Assembly (NCBI RefSeq): GCF_024721015.1
Contig: NZ_JANAIF010000004.1
Span: 1 to 44,518 of the forward strand
Length of the DNA stretch: 44,518 nucleotides
Origin: Xenorhabdus bovienii
GTDB taxonomy: Bacteria; Pseudomonadota; Gammaproteobacteria; Enterobacterales; Enterobacteriaceae
Direction: 5' to 3'
Shown here: positions 41,906 to 44,518 of the stretch, piece after piece
Position numbering within the stretch: the first letter of the stretch is position 1
Layout: every line of letters starts with the position of its first letter
Translations under genes and position numbers: made by a program
The notes under the pieces: generated by a model
Databases searched by the model: none
Told to the model about the DNA's origin: nothing
What the model saw: the letters and a program-made list of their open reading frames with translations, nothing else

Positions 41906-42189
41906 AACAGTTACCGCCATAATAATTACAATATAATATGATCACTATAAATAATAGTTGCCATTCATAAAATGATCCAAAAAATAATGCGATGAGCGGA
42001 TTGGGTCAGAAATCAGCTGACGAAAAAGCATTTCTGCGTTGTCGCATGTGCATTGGCAAACAAGTTAGCTCGGATAGCCTAGGCCATAACAACCCGTCAA
42101 ACCGTATTTGAAAGATAACGATAAAGTTACCCTAATCAGCAACTTTATCGTTGATTTAAATAGTTACCATCTGGTTTTGCGAAGACTGA
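41906..42189. other. Intergenic region with a 12-bp perfect inverted repeat
   Basis: No credible coding sequence is seen. AACGATAAAGTT (42117-42128) pairs perfectly with AACTTTATCGTT (42141-42152) around a 12-nt loop. It has no U tract on either strand, so a terminator role is doubtful. It lies between the protease gene and a doubtful small ORF. Confidence 0.5.
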
Positions 42190-42532
42190 TTATTGATGAC
42201 ATGAACGGCTTGATGACAAACCTAACATAAAAAATGGCTCTTTGAAGCCGAACAGATTTTTAGGTACATCAGACACGGAACCCATCAAGGCGCAGGCATC
42301 CTTGCCTAGAGTGATGCCGGATAGATTTACGCAAGCCAACCATACATCAAAATGAGTATTGCAAAAACTGGGGGAACCATAGATTTTGTGCTCTCCCGGA
42401 AAATGATGCCATAATCTCATAAATTAATTCAAATAAATTAATCACGACCATAATTAATATAAAAAACAAATAAGATAATAAAAGCGGAATTATCCTGTTA
42501 ATATTAATCGAGTAACATCGAACCTCTTTCAC
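42190..42532 (-). pseudogene. Doubtful small gene, possibly frameshifted, with one membrane segment
   Basis: Two overlapping frames are present on the minus strand. The first starts at GTG 42532 with MKEVRCYSI, then a strongly hydrophobic helix (about residues 14-37), and stops at 42347. The second starts at ATG 42420 and runs to 42190, with a less biased composition (HFDVWLACVNLSGITLG). Loss of one base in a T5 run at about 42362-42366 would join them into a protein of about 113 residues with one N-terminal membrane helix. I do not recognise a family, and neither start has a good ribosome site. Confidence 0.3.
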
Positions 42533-42630
42533 AAAAAATATATTACACCCCGTTAGAAAAAAATTCTTTTTTTATTTACACCCGAAAAAGAATCCAAACT
42601 AATAATTTCATTATTAAGGTTATAAAAAAT

Positions 42631-44322
42631 ATGAACTCATCAAATATAATGAGAAAAGAGAATATTTTAGCTAGTGAATGTCCCCATGTTAAACCAGAAT
42701 ATAACTTAATCAGCTTTCCCAACGGGATAAAATGGGAAAATAGGCATTTTAAGAATTGGTCAGGTGAAATTGAGCAACATAACATTCCCTGTTGCATACC
42801 ACGCTCTGTTGAAGAAATTCTTGCCGTCGTTAACTGGGCCTGGAAGGAAAATTATAAGCTGAGACCCGTTGGGCAATCTCATAATTGGTCGCCGCTGATA
42901 CTTCCGCAAAAACAGCGGCCTGAATCCCGGGTTATGTTAATGGATCTCAGCCAGTATTTTACTCAGGTAAGCATCGAACACCGCTCGCAGTTCTCTATCG
43001 TTACGGCACAGACTGGCATATTGATGGAAACGCTAATGGCTGAAATGGAGAAACACGGGCTAGGCTTTACCGCAACCCCTGCCCCCGGAGATTTAACGCT
43101 GGGTGCCGTTCTGGCAATAAATGGGCATGGAACCGCAATCAAAGCACTCAATGAAACATGCCTGCCTGGGTACACTTACGGTTCCCTCAGCAACACAATA
43201 TTGGCCTTATCTGCCGTCATATGGGATACAGAAAGCCAGCAATATATCATTAAGCGTTTTGAGCGACATGAACCCAGCTGCGCTTCTCTGTTAACCCATT
43301 TGGGGTGTTCAATGGTTTTGGAAGTCCAGCTTCAGGCAGGCCAGAATCAACGCCTCCGGTGTGAAAGTTTTACTCACATCCCTGCTGCTGAGTTGTTTTC
43401 CCCTGTGCAAAGCAAAAATACTCAGAGGACTCTTAGCCACTTTCTTGATAAAAGTGGTCGGGCAGAAGTTATCTTATTTCCATTTACCAATAAGCCCTGG
43501 TTAAAGGTCTGGAGTGTTGCACCAGAGAAACCGGCTTCCAGCGTTGAAGTGACAGAACCTTATAACTATCCATTTTCCGATAATATCTCATCTTCGTTAT
43601 CTCAACTTGTCAACGAGATGCTTTCTGGTATTCCTCAGCTAACGCCGTCTATAGGCGCTCTGCAATATACCTTGGTGAATACCACTCTGCCAAAGAATGG
43701 AAAAGATATCTGGGGCTGGAGTAAAAACCTGTTGCTATATGTGAAACCCACGACATTACGGGTGACAGCAAATGGTTATGCAGTATTAACGCGCCGGGCA
43801 GATATTCAGCGAGTGCTGCATGAGTTTTATTCTGAATGGCAATCCTTGATGAAAGAGTTTCAATATAAAAATCAATACCCAATAAATGGCCCTCTTGAAG
43901 TCAGGGTAACCGGATTAGACACGCCTGAAGACGTTATGCAGGAAGCCGCTGTCGTGCCAAGTTTGTCTGCCATACGCCCACGTTTGGATCAACCTCATTG
44001 GGATGTCGCTGTTTGGCTCGATGTTTTAACCTTTCCCGGAACCCCGTATGCCATTGAGTTTTGTCGCAAGTTTGAACAATGGCTATTTAAAGAATTCGAT
44101 GGCTCGTACGCTTTAGCCCGTGTTGAATGGAGTAAAGGCTGGGCCTATAGCCCAAATGCCGCGTGGGAAGATAATGATACACTGACCAAAACAATCCCGG
44201 CTTCATTTAATGATGGCTTGCCTGCTGATAATCATTGGGCTTCATCCGTTGCAGCATTGCAACAATATGATCCTCATCATCTATTCAGATCACCCTTATT
44301 GGAAAAATTAATTTCTGGTTAA
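42631..44322 (+). CDS. FAD-dependent oxidase of the class II (VAO-type) cholesterol oxidase family
   Basis: The 563-residue protein resembles class II cholesterol oxidases such as Brevibacterium sterolicum BCO2, which oxidise and isomerise cholesterol to cholest-4-en-3-one with H2O2 release. The N-terminal FAD-binding domain (about 55-230) contains RPVGQSHNWSPL. H84 there is the probable covalent FAD attachment site, as H121 in BCO2. GFTATPAPGDLTLGAVLAIN follows. The substrate-binding domain carries GPLEVRVTGLD, with E423 and R425 matching BCO2 E475 and R477, and E279 in AEVILFPF is a candidate for BCO2 E311. No Sec signal is visible, unlike many secreted homologues. AAGG lies 11 bp before the ATG. 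The substrate could be another sterol or alcohol. Confidence 0.8.
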   Translation: MNSSNIMRKENILASECPHVKPEYNLISFPNGIKWENRHFKNWSGEIEQHNIPCCIPRSVEEILAVVNWAWKENYKLRPVGQSHNWSPLILPQKQRPESRVMLMDLSQYFTQVSIEHRSQFSIVTAQTGILMETLMAEMEKHGLGFTATPAPGDLTLGAVLAINGHGTAIKALNETCLPGYTYGSLSNTILALSAVIWDTESQQYIIKRFERHEPSCASLLTHLGCSMVLEVQLQAGQNQRLRCESFTHIPAAELFSPVQSKNTQRTLSHFLDKSGRAEVILFPFTNKPWLKVWSVAPEKPASSVEVTEPYNYPFSDNISSSLSQLVNEMLSGIPQLTPSIGALQYTLVNTTLPKNGKDIWGWSKNLLLYVKPTTLRVTANGYAVLTRRADIQRVLHEFYSEWQSLMKEFQYKNQYPINGPLEVRVTGLDTPEDVMQEAAVVPSLSAIRPRLDQPHWDVAVWLDVLTFPGTPYAIEFCRKFEQWLFKEFDGSYALARVEWSKGWAYSPNAAWEDNDTLTKTIPASFNDGLPADNHWASSVAALQQYDPHHLFRSPLLEKLISG

Positions 44323-44332
44323 TTATTACGTC

Positions 44333-44370
44333 AATAAATAGTAGATATAAAATCATATCTGCTATTTATT
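44333..44370 (+). terminator. Long hairpin after the oxidase gene
   Basis: AATAAATAG-T-AGATAT (44333-44348) pairs with ATATCT-G-CTATTTATT (44355-44370) around a 6-nt loop, with one T-G wobble. It begins 11 bp after the stop. AAATCC follows rather than a clean U tract, but the AT-rich stem end may serve. Confidence 0.6.
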
Positions 44371-44388
44371 AAATCCAAAAAATATTAA

Positions 44389-44518
44389 TTATTATATGCT
44401 TATTATATGCTTATTATATGCTTATTATATGCTTATTATCCGCTTATTATCCGCTTATTATCCGCTTATTATCCGCTTATTATCCGCTTATTATCCGCTT
44501 ATTATCCGCTTATTATCC
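44389..44518. repeat. 11-bp tandem repeat array, open at the right edge
   Basis: About twelve 11-bp units run to the window end. Units 1-4 (to 44432) are TTATTATATGC, the first starting with A instead of T. Units 5-11 (44433-44509) are TTATTATCCGC, and a twelfth is cut at nine bases by the edge. The two variants occur in uniform blocks, as after slippage or unequal exchange. Because 11 is not a multiple of 3, all three plus-strand frames read the same peptide period (LLSAYYPLIIR) and none contains a stop, while the minus strand has stops in every frame. Confidence 0.9.

Noticed and set aside
44389..44518. CRISPR array
   Set aside because: The units are 11 bp and contiguous with no spacers, and no cas genes are nearby. 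This is a simple tandem repeat.

Overview
This is a chromosomal window from a gamma-proteobacterium of the order Enterobacterales. The best fit is an insect-associated Morganellaceae genus, Xenorhabdus or Photorhabdus. Core proteins align in order and length with E. coli, but base composition is more AT-rich. Accessory genes (a VapA-like fragment, a class II cholesterol-oxidase homologue, a secreted-type serine protease) suit that niche. The genus is inferred; no 16S sequence lies in the window.

Left part (1-9.5 kb). The left edge holds the promoters and leader of an rRNA operon read leftward, just past gmhB. Divergent from gmhB is the methionine transporter operon metNIQ, behind a MetJ-type operator set in its promoter. 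Then come rcsF, trmO and proS on the plus strand, nlpE on the minus strand and rof on the plus strand. From 8.2 to 9.5 kb is an AT-rich accessory gap carrying a VapA/VapB-like gene broken by at least two frameshifts.

Central part (9.5-36.9 kb). A long leftward block holds tilS, an EamA transporter, accA, dnaE, rnhB, lpxB, lpxA, fabZ, lpxD, skp, bamA, rseP, cdsA, uppS, dxr, frr, pyrH, tsf and rpsB. It combines lipid A synthesis, outer-membrane biogenesis, isoprenoid and phospholipid synthesis, and translation. Divergent from rpsB are map, glnD, dapD and yaeH. The order is the E. coli one, except that the transporter sits where ldcC and yaeR are found in E. coli, and no yaeP precedes rof.

Right part (36.9-44.5 kb). 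After yaeH synteny changes to a leftward syd-yqcC-truC-yqcA group, which lies elsewhere in E. coli. Beyond syd is accessory DNA: an ERIC element, a trypsin-fold protease with Fn3-like and Ig-like domains whose N-terminus is cut off by a one-base homopolymer frameshift, a poorly defined small membrane ORF, an intact FAD-dependent cholesterol-oxidase homologue, and an 11-bp tandem array that runs off the right edge.

I saw no CRISPR array, insertion sequence, tRNA or obvious defence system. The least ordinary material is the right-hand accessory region and the set of homopolymer frameshifts. I did not find a convincing undescribed multi-gene system.
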